DNA of 64,000 bases from Gorsachius magnificus (GCA_034008185.1 CM067091.1:8349799-8413798); one strand, 5' to 3'. Shown: positions 12,077 to 23,873, numbered from the stretch's first letter. The notes: generated by a model from the sequence alone, not told the origin. Numbers and translations: made by a program.

Positions 12077-13782
12077 ACCAGACACCCGTGCCACCTTTCA
12101 CAGTGCCTTCCTGACATGTATAGGGATGGACAAAGGGCTCTCTCAGGCCACGTAGTATGAACGTCTACCAAAGGCTGCGGATATCTGACCTGGCCGACAG
12201 CATGCCGCTCTGCCTCAAGGGATGGCTTGCTTCTTTTAAATCTGCTTGAACTCCTGGCTTTTCTCCAGCTCTTCAGAGCAACCTTTCGATCAGGCAGAGA
12301 CATGCTGTACTTGGCCGCGGCCTTTCCAAAGGAGGGCATGGCCGAAAGAAAACCTAGTTGGGGATTTTGCAGTAGCCACCCCAAGGGAAAAGTGTTGGCG
12401 AGGTGTGAGCAGCAGGAGGCTGCTCCTGTGTGGGATTGCTGGGGAACTACTTCAGCCCAGGAACTCACTTAAAATAATTGATTAGCTGCTGGTCTCCAGA
12501 ACTCTCGCCCCGCTGTTATACCCCCCCATCGGTGTTGCTTCTGCAGATCAAAGCTAGATAGGGAAAGAGGAAAGAGGCTCCTGAAATGTTCATTGCATGA
12601 CTCTGAAAAGAACAACTGTTATTTTAAACCTTTCCATTATAGCCAGTTAGAACTAATGAATCATATTAATTGAGTGTCACTTTTGAAAACCTGCAAATCA
12701 GAAGTCCTACTTATGTTAAACATAATTACAGGCTTCTGAGGACAGAACGGCAAGGGCTGACTCCACCAGTCCAGGGGAATGCTTTCCTTCAGTCACTCGT
12801 CCCTGGGCTGGTACAGGGTTAATAGTAGTGCACTCTGCAGCGTGAGCAGCGTGAAAGGCTGGAAGCTGACGGGAGCACTCTGCTTGCCAAAGCTGGCAGG
12901 TCTGGCAGGTGATGAGGCTGAGCTGGTCTCAGCCTTCGGCCTCATGGAGGTCTAAACAAAAGCCCGAGAAAGGTCTGCTTTTGTATCCCCAGGTCCGCTG
13001 GGAGAGCACTCAGCAGAAAGGATGGGACCATCAGCTGGGGGACTTTTTTCTAGCCATCGTTAAGTCATTGGTCCCTGACTGCTTGTGGGTGAACACATGG
13101 TGGTCGGACATTTGCTAAGGCCAGCAAGGAAGGGCTCTACCTGGACTGCAGAGGACAGGAGCCCATTAGCTTTCAGAAGGGACTCCTCTCCCAGTGTTGC
13201 TGTTGGCTGTGTGGCCACTCACTGGAATGCCTTGCGCTGTCTGGACTTCATTGCATTATGCAAGCAATCTGTGTAATTTTAGAATTACAAAAAATATACA
13301 GTCCCCATTTCCTCCCATTGATGAAGACCATTTGTGTTTGTGTAACGGGGACCATCTGCCAGGAAGGAATGCAGAAAGGTGGAAATGGGAAGGAGTGGTA
13401 TCGGAGGATGTTTCCTTTCTTTCCTTTCAGCTTCTTTTTCACTTGGTTAAAGCTAACATTGGATTTCTGCTGAAATTTCAGATAGTCTGCCTCATGAGTA
13501 AGGAGGCCCATTGCTCACAAATGCCAAGTAAATACTAAATAAAGCAGCCAAGAAGATGGTCAGAAAATCCCATTTTGTAGTGTAATGGTTGTGGCTATTT
13601 GGATGGATGAGAAAATAACGTCAAAGTGGCAGAAAGGTACATGAAAAATCAGAGATCACAGCTGTATCAAACACCCCCTGTTCTCAGAGCAGTGGATTGC
13701 AAAGAGCCTTGTGTAACCACAGAGCATCTTCTTTCTTCTTTGCGAAGAGGCTCAGAACACAGCCTAACAAGGACTATTTTCA

Positions 13783-13784
<2 letters not shown>

Positions 13785-13808
<24 letters not shown>
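13785..13808. repeat. Poly(A) run of 24
   Basis: Homopolymer A tract in the intron, followed by GAAGA-rich sequence. It may be the remnant tail of a retroposed sequence, but I see no flanking duplication. Confidence 0.85.
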
Positions 13809-13813
<5 letters not shown>

Positions 13814-16427
13814 TTACTATTTCCATATGACAGAAGCCAGCACAGGAAGATGGCCATGCTGTCCTTTGGGGACAGGCGGGGAGGGAGCAGTAGTTCCTAG
13901 TGCTCCTTGGGTTACTTGAAACTAGAGTTACATTTCACTTGATTGTTTTTATTTCTGTTTAAGGGGCAGGAGAAAGTAAGGGGCGTTACTATAAAAGGAG
14001 ATCGGAGCATAATTATTCACTCCTGCATTGGTTTTGCTTGGTGTGATTGCACCAGTTTGGTGGAATAACCTTAGAATAACACACATGTAATGAAATGCAA
14101 CCCTCAGACAAAGCTGACAGCAGGGCACATTTTAACCAGCTCCCTCTCTCCTTCCTTCCTCTGTCTCTCCCTCCCTGTCTGCCTTCTCCTGACTTGCCCT
14201 TTCTCTGTCCATTAGCTCAGCAAAATGCATTTCAGTTACAAGGAGCCATGGCTCAGGTCTGAACTCTCTTTCTGCCTGTGAGGAGTGTGTTAGGAGGCCA
14301 AAGCAAATTCCCTTCAGGCTGTCCTAGGACTCGCTGAAATGTTTCACTTGGTGGTAAATGCAATCAACTCCCTGGCGCGGTGCTGGCTTCACATTTCCCT
14401 CACTCCATCCTTCTGACCTTGCTCTCTGTCCTGGCCAGCGCCTGTCCCTTGTGTGAGTGGGGCCAAAACAGGAGACCACACAGGACAAGGCTCTCCAGGC
14501 CATGCAGTGAAGGCGGAGGCTATGGCTGCCTGTCCATCCCGAAGCCCATAGATGTCAAACCCCCAAACCAGAGACAGGGACTAGCTTGTAGCTCTGGTAG
14601 TGAAATGCATTCCTTTTCCAAGCAAGAAATATGCACAGTTCACCCTACAGCTGGGAGAGCTGGTCGTTTGGAATAATATTTGTTCTGATCTCAGTTCCTT
14701 TGGGAATTTGCAAACAACCCGCCACTGGCTTGTGGGTCCAGCAAACACCATCATTATACAAGCATTTCACAATGCAAGTCAGCCTCTTGCTGGCTTCAAC
14801 TCTACGCTGCAGGAGTTCTGCAGCGGGTCTCGCTTTATGAACTGTTTAACTGATGCTTTTGAACCAGGGTCGGGAGCAAATGAGATGCATTTCAGGCTGA
14901 CGCTTGGATGGATAATCAGCCATGGTAAAATATACATCATATTTCACTGGTAATGCCAAATGATTCGTGAGCATTTACTAATAAGGCCCTGTTATTCAAA
15001 GTAAACAAAATGAGACTTTTTATCCATAGCTCACAGTGGCTTCTCAGTGTGTGGCCATGTCCCTCCTGAAACCCACCCTGACGGCTGCAGGCAGGTGTGG
15101 CCCAGCCTCAGCGTTAGCTCCGTTCAATTTCCCCTTTAGCTTGTCCTGCTGACAGATGGCAGCTCTAAATGGAAAACTGTTTCCATGTTCATCAGAGGAG
15201 AAGCAGTGTCCTAGGCTGAACTGACAGGGGAAGGAGGCCAGCAGTGCTGCAATTAGTTACCCATCTTCACACAGGTGTCAAAGCAGCATCCAGGTGCTCT
15301 TCTTACAAAGCCAGGGACCAAGCGTGTCCCAGCAGCTCTGCACCCCTCGTCTTGGTGCTTGGCACAGAGTTTGAGGGACTGGTGTTTTATTGGCCCCTCT
15401 GGAGCAGCAGCAACTTGCAGGAAAGCCTCCTGACAGCGCAATTTTGTTGAGCTACAGTGACATCCAGTGGCTGCTCCCGCTGGACCTCGTCGGGCTGAGC
15501 TGGCATTTCTGCCAAGATCGCTGCACATCTGGCAGGGGGAGATGCAGATTTTCCTTCAGTGCAGAGCAGAGCAGCGGTGAGCCGGCAGCGATCTGCTTGG
15601 GAGCGGGGTACTGATCTCAGAAGGCTTCTGCTGGCTCTTACCGTGGAGGAGAGAGATGCTGTGTTTTTACCTGCAGATAGATTTTAAATCCTTTAGAATT
15701 TGCTTTCTGTATACTACTCATTGTTTACAAGCTCTTACTAACAAAGCATCTCCATGCCAGGCCTTCCACAGATAGACAGCAAAAGCCTTTGCTGCAAAGA
15801 GGCATCTGCATCATAGCTAGAATCTATCAAAAGAAGGGAAAATCCACAGAGGTTCTTTCAGCCTGATTGTTTCCTTTTTTTAAAAAAGCCCAGTCTTGCT
15901 CATGTTTACTGTCACGTAATCCAGGCAGGAAAAGGCCCAACATGTGGAGGGTGGGAACAGTCATCTCAGCAGCTTTCCCTTACATTGGCAGCTGTAGATA
16001 TTTTGTAGGCACCATTGCAACACATAGTCATCAAAAGCCCACCAAAGGATGACACTGCTGCTGTTCTCTTCACCTATTAAGAGCCTTTTTTGCACTTCTA
16101 GAGAAAGGCAGGCAGGGTGTGTGAAGGTGTACAGCAGAAGCAGGGGCCTATGGCCGCATGTGTTGACAGAGCAATGGCTGGAACCAAAATTAGGACAGAG
16201 TGGGAGGTCCCAGTGATGGGATTCACTGGGATCTACTGGGATCATCAGGAGTGGAGTTGGCACAGGGGGCCAGACTGCAGGCTTTACAGCATGAGATGAT
16301 CAGATCTAGGAAACAGCCAGGTCCTCTCTCCTCTTGTCCCCTTAGAACTTTTGAGCAGCTTTGGCACAAAAATAGTGCCTGTATGTGTGTTTTATGCTCT
16401 CTGTTTTGTGTTTGCCCATCCCTTCAG

Positions 16428-17488
16428 GAACCAGTGAAGACCTATTCCAGGACTCTGAGGGGCGGGAGGGATCTGAGCCAATTGAGGAACACCAGTTTTC
16501 AGACCTAGAGGAATCTGACGATGATGATGACAATGAAGATGAGGAAGATGAGGAGGAAGAGGAAAGCCAAGATGAGCCACTTTTAAAATTGCCAGAAGGC
16601 AAACATACCATGCTCCTGATGCACTCTTCAGGTGGCTCTCCATCTTCTCAAGAGGAAGGCACCGAAATAGCATTGTCCTTAGCCCAAGAAACTGTTTCCA
16701 GCAGCAAAAAAGTAGGTGAAAGCCAGCAGGCCTCCTCCTCAGGGCTGGAAACAAAGTGGTCAGCAGACAGCAGTGACATTGCTGTGTGCCACAGCTTCTT
16801 GAGTCTCCACAGACCAGCTTTGACCTCCACCGAACAATTGGCTTCTGCTGAAAGAGAGTCTGTCACAAGGCCACAGATGTCCTTAGTTATGGACCTGTCA
16901 ACTTCAAAAGACACCTCCCCAAGAAAAAGGTGGTCTCCGAGCCAGGACTCTGGGAGAGGTGGTGGCAGCAGCAGACCAATGCTAGCGAGAAAGCACCTAT
17001 TAACCAAAAATGAAACTTCACCGAAACGGTTTTCGCCAACTAGAGAACTGTCTTCTCTAAGGTGCCTGTCTCCAGGGAGAGGGTTGTCTCCTTGCCAGCG
17101 TGTCTCTCCCAGGAGGGAGGCATCTCCACTGAGATGTGTGTCACCAAGACTTGAGCTGTCGCCCAGTAGGCATCTTTCCCCCAGAAGAGAGCTGTCCCCA
17201 AGAACATACCTTCCACCAGAAGGAGAAGTCTCCCCTGTGAGGCATTCATCGCCGAGCAGAGAGATGTCATCAGTCAGATATTTATCGCTGAAGAAAGTCT
17301 TGTCTCCAGGCTGTTCAGAGTCGCCTAGGTATCCATCCCCTGGGAATGAGGACTTGCCTGGTACTAGCAAATCAGCAGCAGATGACAAAGTTCAAAGCTC
17401 ATATCAAGCCCAGCATGGGATATTATCTTCGATGCCTCTACCTCACAGGTTCTTTGGCAAAAATGTACAGCTCTACGAGTCCAAGCTG
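16428..17488 (+). CDS. HIVEP3: HIVEP3 exon: acidic block and Ser-Pro-x-Arg repeat region
   Basis: This 1,061-nt exon gives about 354 residues. It starts (G)TSEDLFQDSEGREGSE, matching the HIVEP3 region just after the C-terminal zinc fingers. Residues 26-50 (16502-16576) are almost all Asp/Glu, an acidic domain typical of ZAS proteins. A Ser/Thr-rich stretch follows. Then comes a basic Ser-Pro region (about 16916-17345) with 17 SP dipeptides, ten of the form S-P-x-[K/R], the motif described for KRC/HIVEP3. Within it, 17033-17302 is a tandem array of fifteen hexapeptides. The exon ends ..VQLYESKL in phase 0 at a strong donor, CTG|GTAAGT. In mammals HIVEP3 is a nuclear regulator of NF-kappaB/AP-1 targets and, through RUNX2 turnover, of bone formation. 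Those roles are family knowledge and are not visible here. Confidence 0.95.
17033..17302 (+). repeat. HIVEP3: Coding tandem array, 15 x 18 bp (S-P-x-R-x-L hexapeptides)
   Basis: Fifteen consecutive six-residue units occur without any insertion or deletion. The first reads SPTREL and the last SLKKVL, with units such as SPRREA, SPLRCV, SPSRHL and SPRREL between them. Twelve positions keep Ser-Pro or Pro-Pro at the start. The others read SS or SL. Ser codons vary between units (TCT, TCA, TCG, TCC) as do Pro codons (CCA, CCC, CCT). The DNA repeat is therefore well diverged while the peptide period is kept. Confidence 0.9.
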
Positions 17489-19111
17489 GTAAGTTCAAGC
17501 CCCTCTTGCCTTCTAATCCCTGCAGTACATTCTCTGATATGTTTTTAATGAAGGTTGCAGTGCAGATGTGCACAGTGACTCTGACCATGACCAATATCAC
17601 ACGTAACCCAAAGAAAAGTGACGGAGGACAGCAATGGGGTTTGTACCCATTTTGGTCCTGCCCATCTCAGTTGAAGAGAAATAAAGTTGTCCCTTCTCCA
17701 GGGGATTATTTACACTCCTGCCCCAACCAGTCTCCTGCTGAGGCAAGCAGTAAGGATGACTGCTTAGTTGTCACTAAGAGGGGTTTTTTTTCCTGGGAAT
17801 TTTGTACCCATTTCTGAGATTTCACCAGCTGAGGTGAAACAGTGACCACTTTTCACTGGTCAGTGACCTGAACCAGATCTGAACTACCCATTGCACTCTA
17901 TTGCTGACTCCTGGGCTACATACACAGCCCACTCTGTTAGATTAACTGCTGAGAAATGTTTGTTTGGACATCTCTGATTTCATCTCGCTTCTCTCTTCAG
18001 CACAGAGAAGTGTTTCCCACTGGGTCCAGAAAATTATTTAATCTCTCTGCTGGACATATCAAATCCTACGGGTAAAGGAAAATTGCACGTTCCTCCCACT
18101 GCTACAGGCAAATTAGACGTCGGGTTTGGTGGAACATTTCCCATTTCTACCGAAGTGCCTGGCTCTCCTGTAATTTATGCTGATGAACATGAGATTCAGT
18201 TGCTGAAGTTGCTCTGCTGTGAAACTGGTGTGAGGAGAGAGACTCGAGCCCTTAGGGACTGCACTGGGAAGAGAGAGGCCTTTATACAACCCCTGGAGAA
18301 CCTGTCATGGCAGATGTTGACCCAGGTCTTCTCCAGAAAAGCCACGCTGCCCAGTGTGCGTTTCTCCCCTGTCTGTGATAACATAACGTCCTTTGGTGCT
18401 GCCTTCCTTCTGCTTCCCACTATGAGTGTTGTCTTACCTTCTCAGAGACTGTCCTTTGGTTTAGGTCCAGACTTTTGCTTACTTTAATGCTATTTCCCTT
18501 TCCTGTCAATTAACTTCTCGTGGGGAATCTCAGGGCTGTGGAAACCTCAGTTCTTCAACTCTAAAGCATCTCTGTCAGGAAAACTGCCACCACCTGTAGC
18601 AAATCCACAGTAGAAGACAACACTGTATATCCCTGCTTATCTGCCCATTCGCACCTTTTAACTTACACTTTCACATGCATACCTTTTTGCTTCATTTTCC
18701 TGCTCCTTCTATGCACTCGAAGTCTCCACTGTTGCTTTTCTTGTGTGGCTCCAAAGCAACAGAACACACCTTAATGGGAAACTTTCCATTTATGAGTGAG
18801 AGGGACAACTGGGCTTTTGTTGCAAAATTACGTTCCTGGTAAGGCTACAAGAGACAGAAAGATCGTGGTGGATTTATCAGATCCCAAAAGGAGCTCTGTG
18901 CTCAAAACTGGTGCCCTATGAATTGCTTAGAAACTGCAGATGATCTTAGCTTAGCTTCAGGCTTGATTGTGACCATCTCTCTTCCCACTAGCTCTTGCAG
19001 TAGATCGTCTCTTCTGGTGGTTGTTACACCACTGAGATGATTTGTTTGGGGGTTTCCTAGCATACCTATAGTGAGTCTGCCAAGACTTCATGTGGATAAG
19101 TGAGATTTAGC

Positions 19112-19186
19112 AAGTGTTTACGGTTGGACTCTATGATCTTAAAGGTCTTTTCCAACCAAATGCTTCTATAATTTTATGATTCTATG
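19112..19186 (+). mobile_element. CR1 3' tail fragment
   Basis: CGGTTGGACTCTATGATCTTAAAGGTC..TTTTCCAACC followed by ATTTTATGATTCTATG is a CR1 3' terminus. About 75 bp is recognisable, in the same orientation as the host gene. Confidence 0.88.
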
Positions 19187-19837
19187 TTTGGGCTGACCAA
19201 GTGTACACTATTTTCAGTGGCTCTTGCTTTCTCTCTCTTCTGTTCTCTTTTGCTGCTTTCCTCTGTCACCTCTTCATAGAAATCCAGCTTGCAGGGTCAG
19301 GCAATTCTCCATAATCCTACAAAGAAATATGCCCTCCAGAGAATCCTCAAATTTTGTAGCTAACCCCATCTTAATGGAAAGTTGATTTCAGTTTCTGTTG
19401 CTTCCTCTTCTTGGGAGTCCTGTTTAGGGGTTTAGTTATAACCTCATCACTAATTAATCCATTTCTGTTTAGCCACATATCTCTCCATGATGTACATTAG
19501 GAAACTATGTGAAGCACCGAGAAAGAAAGAGGAAAAGGTAAAATGGTAGGGTCTTAACCCTTGATTTCTACAGACCACACCATGAGGGTGGTGGTGGGGA
19601 CCACACTGATGGGTGTGCTTTGTGTCAAATGAGAGTTCATGCTGCCTCTCACTCGGTCCAAAACATCCTTGCAATTAGCAGCTGGAAGGATGTAATCCTG
19701 CTTTAAGAAAGTACAGTAAAAATAAATAACATTATTCTGGGCTCTCAGAACCCCCCTGTACTGAAAGGGATCCGAAGTGTCTCATATGGCAGGAGACACT
19801 GGTATCCTCTGCCAGGGTTTCAGAGTCAACTCTGATA

Positions 19838-20106
19838 ATAGGACAAGGGGTAATGGTTTTAGACTAAAAGAGATTCAGACTAGATATAAGGAAAAAATTT
19901 TTCATCATGAGGGTGGTGACGAACTGGAACGGGTTGCCCAGAGAGGCCATGGATGCCCCATCCCTGGAAACATCCACGGTCAGGTTGGACTGGGCTCTGA
20001 GCAACCTGACATAGTGGAAGATGTCCCTGCTCACTGCAGAGGGGTAGGACCAGATGACCCTTACAGGTCTCTTCCAACCCAAACCATTCTATGGTTTTAT
20101 AATGAT
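19838..20106 (+). mobile_element. CR1 LINE 3' end, degraded
   Basis: It starts in the region encoding the end of the CR1 polymerase ([16 protein letters not shown], then the ELERVAQRGHGCP region, which is a frameshifted copy of the usual ..[13 protein letters not shown]). It continues through GGTTGGACTGGGCTCTGAGCAACCTG to the TTCCAACCCAAACC..TTCTATGGTTTTAT end. Stops and frame changes show that it is old. It lies in sense orientation in the last HIVEP3 intron. Confidence 0.92.
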
Positions 20107-20362
20107 CCAAGCCTGAACCAAAGCCCTGGGTCTGTGCCCCAACAGACTGTGGGCATATTTGTATGCAAAAGGCAAACACTGTGGGTTGTATTGCTCCTTA
20201 CCTTAAAGGTTTGGGGGTCCAAATCTTCCTCGATTGATTTATCTCCCTCAAATTAGAATAAAATGCTAGCAAAATCAATCCTTACAGTGAACATTAATGA
20301 CGCTAATGCTGTAACTTGTGCGTTGCGCTGATTCAGCTGTTTCTTTTCCCTCTCTGGTGCAG

Positions 20363-21256
20363 AAGATAGAACCACAAAGCCCAACATGCTCACCTGGCGT
20401 CACACAGTCCGTCTGCTCCAGACCCTTGCAGGCACCTCATGAAATACATGTCCACACTCCCAGCCGAGGGGAAGAGAATGTCTTCAGCCACCTCCCGCTG
20501 CATTCGCAGCAGCTCACAAGGACCCCATATCCTATGATTCCCATTGGGGGCATCCAGATGGTCCAGGCGAGGCCAAGCACCCATGCCAGCTTGGTGCCCA
20601 GTTCGGTTGTGTCCCTGCAAGCAGGCTACTTTGCCTCTGGTGGCAGCGGCTTCGCAGAGTTCAGCCGGGCTCCCGAGAGCGACAAGGAACCACAAGTCCC
20701 GCGGGAGCCGTCATCAGCATCAGTCTCCCCGGTTGCAAAGGTTTCTAAATATATACTGCCCCCAGAGCTTACGAGCTGTGGTTACCTAGAAGAGAAAATG
20801 AGGACTAGTGAGCTTCAGCAAAAGACAGACCAGGAGGAATACAGGGTAAAAATGTTTGCTGAGTCTAGCCACGCGGAGCAGGCAGGCTGCTCGGCATCCC
20901 CAGCCAGCCCCAGCACAACCAACGAGCACTCTCCAAAGCCTTTGACAAGCAGGGAAGAACCCCTGAAAAAAACGGGCAAGAAGCAATCTGGCAGCTCGAG
21001 CACTTCTTTTGAATCATCCTGCACTTTCATCTCAGATCTCCCCTCCCAGCCGTTGGACCGAAGCAGCAGCACCGGCTGCCTCTCAGAGCCCTCATCGAGC
21101 CATTCTCACACCCAGCTCTTCTCTGTCCGGAGGAGAAACCTCTCCGGAGAGCCCAGTTGCCAAGGGGGATCCTCCAGGAAGAGCAGTCCACACCTAGAGC
21201 ACGCAGATTTAGGTCAAACTCAAAACAAGGTGGATGAAAACACGGGAAGTACTTAA
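20363..21256 (+). CDS. HIVEP3: HIVEP3 terminal coding exon
   Basis: This exon encodes 297 codons plus the TAA at 21254-21256. It starts KIEPQSPTCSPG directly after CAG in phase 0, which matches the phase of the preceding donor. The block RTPYPMIPIGGIQMVQARP (20519-20575) is a strongly conserved landmark of HIVEP C-termini. The rest is Ser/Pro-rich and probably disordered, with a basic patch (EEPLKKTGKKQ, about 20957-20989) and a serine run (SSSTSFESSC). It ends ..NKVDENTGST. The acceptor is CAGAAG, so a 3-nt-shifted splice (with or without the first Lys) is possible. No zinc finger remains in this part. It forms the C-terminal tail of a protein that is roughly 2,400 residues long in mammals. 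Confidence 0.95.
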   Translation, partial: KIEPQSPTCSPGVTQSVCSRPLQAPHEIHVHTPSRGEENVFSHLPLHSQQLTRTPYPMIPIGGIQMVQARPSTHASLVPSSVVSLQAGYFASGGSGFAEFSRAPESDKEPQVPREPSSASVSPVAKVSKYILPPELTSCGYLEEKMRTSELQQKTDQEEYRVKMFAESSHAEQAGCSASPASPSTTNEHSPKPLTSREEPLKKTGKKQSGSSSTSFESSCTFISDLPSQPLDRSSSTGCLSEPSSSHSHTQLFSVRRRNLSGEPSCQGGSSRKSSPHLEHADLGQTQNKVDENTGST

Positions 21257-22471
21257 GCCTCCACCATCTGTTCCACCTTTAGGCTTCCGATGTAAAATCA
21301 ACAGACATTTTCAACACTATTTCCTTTAGTATAATCATCGCTATAAGAAGCACTCTAGTGAATGACCAAACCCACAGAAGATTCCTGGTTTTCTTTGTCC
21401 CAGTCTGGTATTATCTCCACATGTATGCAGTTACTTGTGCCTTTTTCTATACCTTTTGTTGCTTGAAATGTACAAAAATGTTTGAGGCTGTGAATATTTT
21501 TTTAGAGTTTTTTGGAAAGGGGTTTGTTAGACCTTGTCTTTTTTGCCATTTAGGTGTGCGTTATTATGGGCCTGAGAGATGCAGAAAGGAAAGGGTTAAG
21601 CATTTTAAGAGGAAGAAGATGCACTGAAAACAAAAACAAAACAGAAAAACTTTTTTTATATTGATGAAATGATTAAAAAAAAAACAAAACCAAACCCTTG
21701 CTCCTGTGTACAGAAGTTTATGATTCGTATTTATTACATGCTTTATTTAATTCTCGCAAAGTGCTTGGTTTTTTTTTTCTTGCATCCCTCTGATTGCCTA
21801 TGGTTGTGCTTTAAACAGTTGAGACTGCTTTACATTTGAGAAATGTGTTTACCCTGAACTTGTAAATGAAACTAGCACTTCCTTGCGTAGGGGGAGGTTC
21901 GCTCGCAGGGAGAGAAGCTGTCACTCAAAAGAGTGACCTTGAGCATCCCTCCCTCCTGCAGAACCCATCAAAGCACTTTTCTGAAAAGGGACAAAAAAAA
22001 AAAAAGAAAGATTCTTCTTCAAAGATTTAACTGCAAGAACGTAGGAATGTATCGAATGTAGACCCAATGCCAGGAATGTTGTCTCTCGCTGGACGAGCTG
22101 GCCTCCTGCTTGCTTTAATCCTTCCATCCTGTGCCCGCTCCCTGTGCGCATGGCCGCTCCGCGGTGCCCCCTGCATCGCCCTGGCAAAGTCATGCCTGTG
22201 CCTGAGAGCCCCTCTTTCCTGGGGTTTGGAAGCCCTCTGTAAAACACCTTCCCTTGGTTTAAAAGTGGAAGCAAACTCAGCCTTGCAACCATTTTTCCTC
22301 CGCGATTTTTTTAGCTGAGGACAAGCTCCCTCCATCCCATCCCCGCTTGGTCCTGGCTGGTTTGGCTTCCTTGAGCTCTGGGGATGCAGGGGTAGTTTGC
22401 GCTCTGCTCGTTTGCACGCCTGCGGCGCGGCTCTGTAACTCACGAGTGACTATGTGTCTTATTTTAATTTT

Positions 22472-22484
22472 ATTTATTTATTTA
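22472..22484 (+). promoter_or_regulatory. HIVEP3: AU-rich element in 3' UTR
   Basis: Overlapping TATTTATTTATTTA gives three ATTTA pentamers, the class II-type context associated with mRNA decay and HuR/TTP binding. Function is inferred from the motif only. Confidence 0.45.
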
Positions 22485-22852
22485 AGCGGAACGTCGCAAA
22501 CGTAGTCCTTATTGTGCAGATGGGCCCTTTTTTGGTGTTTTGGAAGACAAAAGTTACGATGCTGAGTCGTTAATGTTTGCAATCAGCTTGTTACGCATAC
22601 GCAGTAACTTTCCAGAGCAAGTTTTTAACTACGGCCATCCGTAGCGGAGCAATGGCCTCTACTGCCAATAGATACAATACCAAATACAGAGAGACCCCAT
22701 GGAGCCATTCCTCTCTGTCACGTTAACACACTTTTCAAAGTACAAGTGTTCAATATGTATTTGCCCTAGCAGACAGCAGGCTCTTTACCACTTCAGAGGG
22801 TTTTCTGGTCTATGGAATCTGTACAAACCTCTTTTATTTTTTTTTTTATTTT

Positions 22853-22870
22853 AACAACAACAACAACAAA
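22853..22870 (+). repeat. (AAC)n tract in 3' UTR
   Basis: Short ACA/AAC trinucleotide run just after a T-rich stretch. Simple repeat. Confidence 0.7.
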
Positions 22871-23593
22871 ATAATATATAAATATTTAACCAGTGGACCA
22901 GTTCTTTCTTCTTTCAGATCTGTTCCAGTTTATCGGGTACGTAATACACTTTTAAAAAAAAAAAAAATTAAAAAAAAAAATTAAAAGAAATCAGATAAAA
23001 CCCAGAATGAGAGCATATTTCTTTGCCAGACTTGATGAGCTATGAACTGTTCCCGTTCCACGGGCAAATAATATAATTTTTTTTAATAATCTTCTGTGAT
23101 TTTCTTTTTTGCTTTTCTTGTAAAGGGAATTAAGTACAAAAGAAGATATCATGGAAATAACATTAAGGCTGTGACACTGACCAAAACAACATCCAGAACC
23201 CATTTATACCTTAATTAGCACTTTTATCAAGTTTCTCTTTTTCCCATCTCCCCCTCCCTGGCCCCAAGCCTGGAAGCTGGTCTTGGCTTTCAAACCCGGC
23301 CAGATCCCATGGCAGGAGTAGGGGCTGGGAGCTCAGTTCAGCGTAGCAACCCCCTTCCGTGAAACACTTAAGCACCAGCTTATATCCTACTCAGGCTTTA
23401 AGCGTGTGCTTAATATCAGGCTGGCTGGGAGTGAACTGCTCAGCCAGGGGCGGTGTGAGCATCCCTGGAATCCATCCGCCAGATCCAGGGAGAGTTTTGA
23501 CTTTCCCTGGCTTCTGCCACTTTCCCCCGCTCCTTGCCCTTGTCACACTCTTAACATTATTCCAAGGTAGCTTTTTGTATTTAATTTTTTTTT

Positions 23594-23613
23594 TATATAT
23601 ATATATATATATA
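23594..23613. repeat. (TA)n microsatellite in 3' UTR
   Basis: About ten TA dinucleotides following a poly-T run. Confidence 0.85.
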
Positions 23614-23869
23614 AATTGTACATAAAGAAAAAGAATGCAGCAGTTCTGCACTCAGCATCCTGGTTTTGTTAGGTGCATTTGACATGAGCTTTGGGCTAGA
23701 TCAAATTTGCTTGGCTTCTTTCTATAACTGTATTTTAATCCTTGACCTGTTGATACTTTGCATGGCGTTTTTTTTCTCCCTCTGTCATTTCTGGACAGAG
23801 GAAAAAAAGAAAGCCCAACAAAACCCAGAAGTCATTACATTGTTTTCTTGCTTTTGTTGTTGTGATTTA

Positions 23870-23873
<4 letters not shown>

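Larger units (their letters stand above)
8989..16427 (+). other. HIVEP3: HIVEP3 intron (7,439 bp)
   Basis: Intron between the zinc-finger exon and the acidic/SP-repeat exon. The donor is G|GTAAAA. The acceptor is a strong polypyrimidine stretch ending CCTTCAG at 16421-16427. It contains a CR1 tail (12006-12076, perhaps attached to a tRNA-like head from about 11890), a 24-base A run (13785-13808) and a pyrimidine-rich CT tract (about 14138-14210). I recognise no other exon or RNA gene in it. Confidence 0.85.
17489..20362 (+). other. HIVEP3: HIVEP3 last intron (2,874 bp)
   Basis: Bounded by GTAAGT at 17489 and a pyrimidine-rich acceptor ending TGCAG at 20358-20362. The phase is 0 on both sides. 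The upstream reading frame stays open for about 20 more codons into the intron (stop at about 17546-17548), so retention would give a short alternative C-terminus. It contains two plus-strand CR1 pieces (19112-19186 and 19838-20106). I see nothing else that looks coding. Confidence 0.88.
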
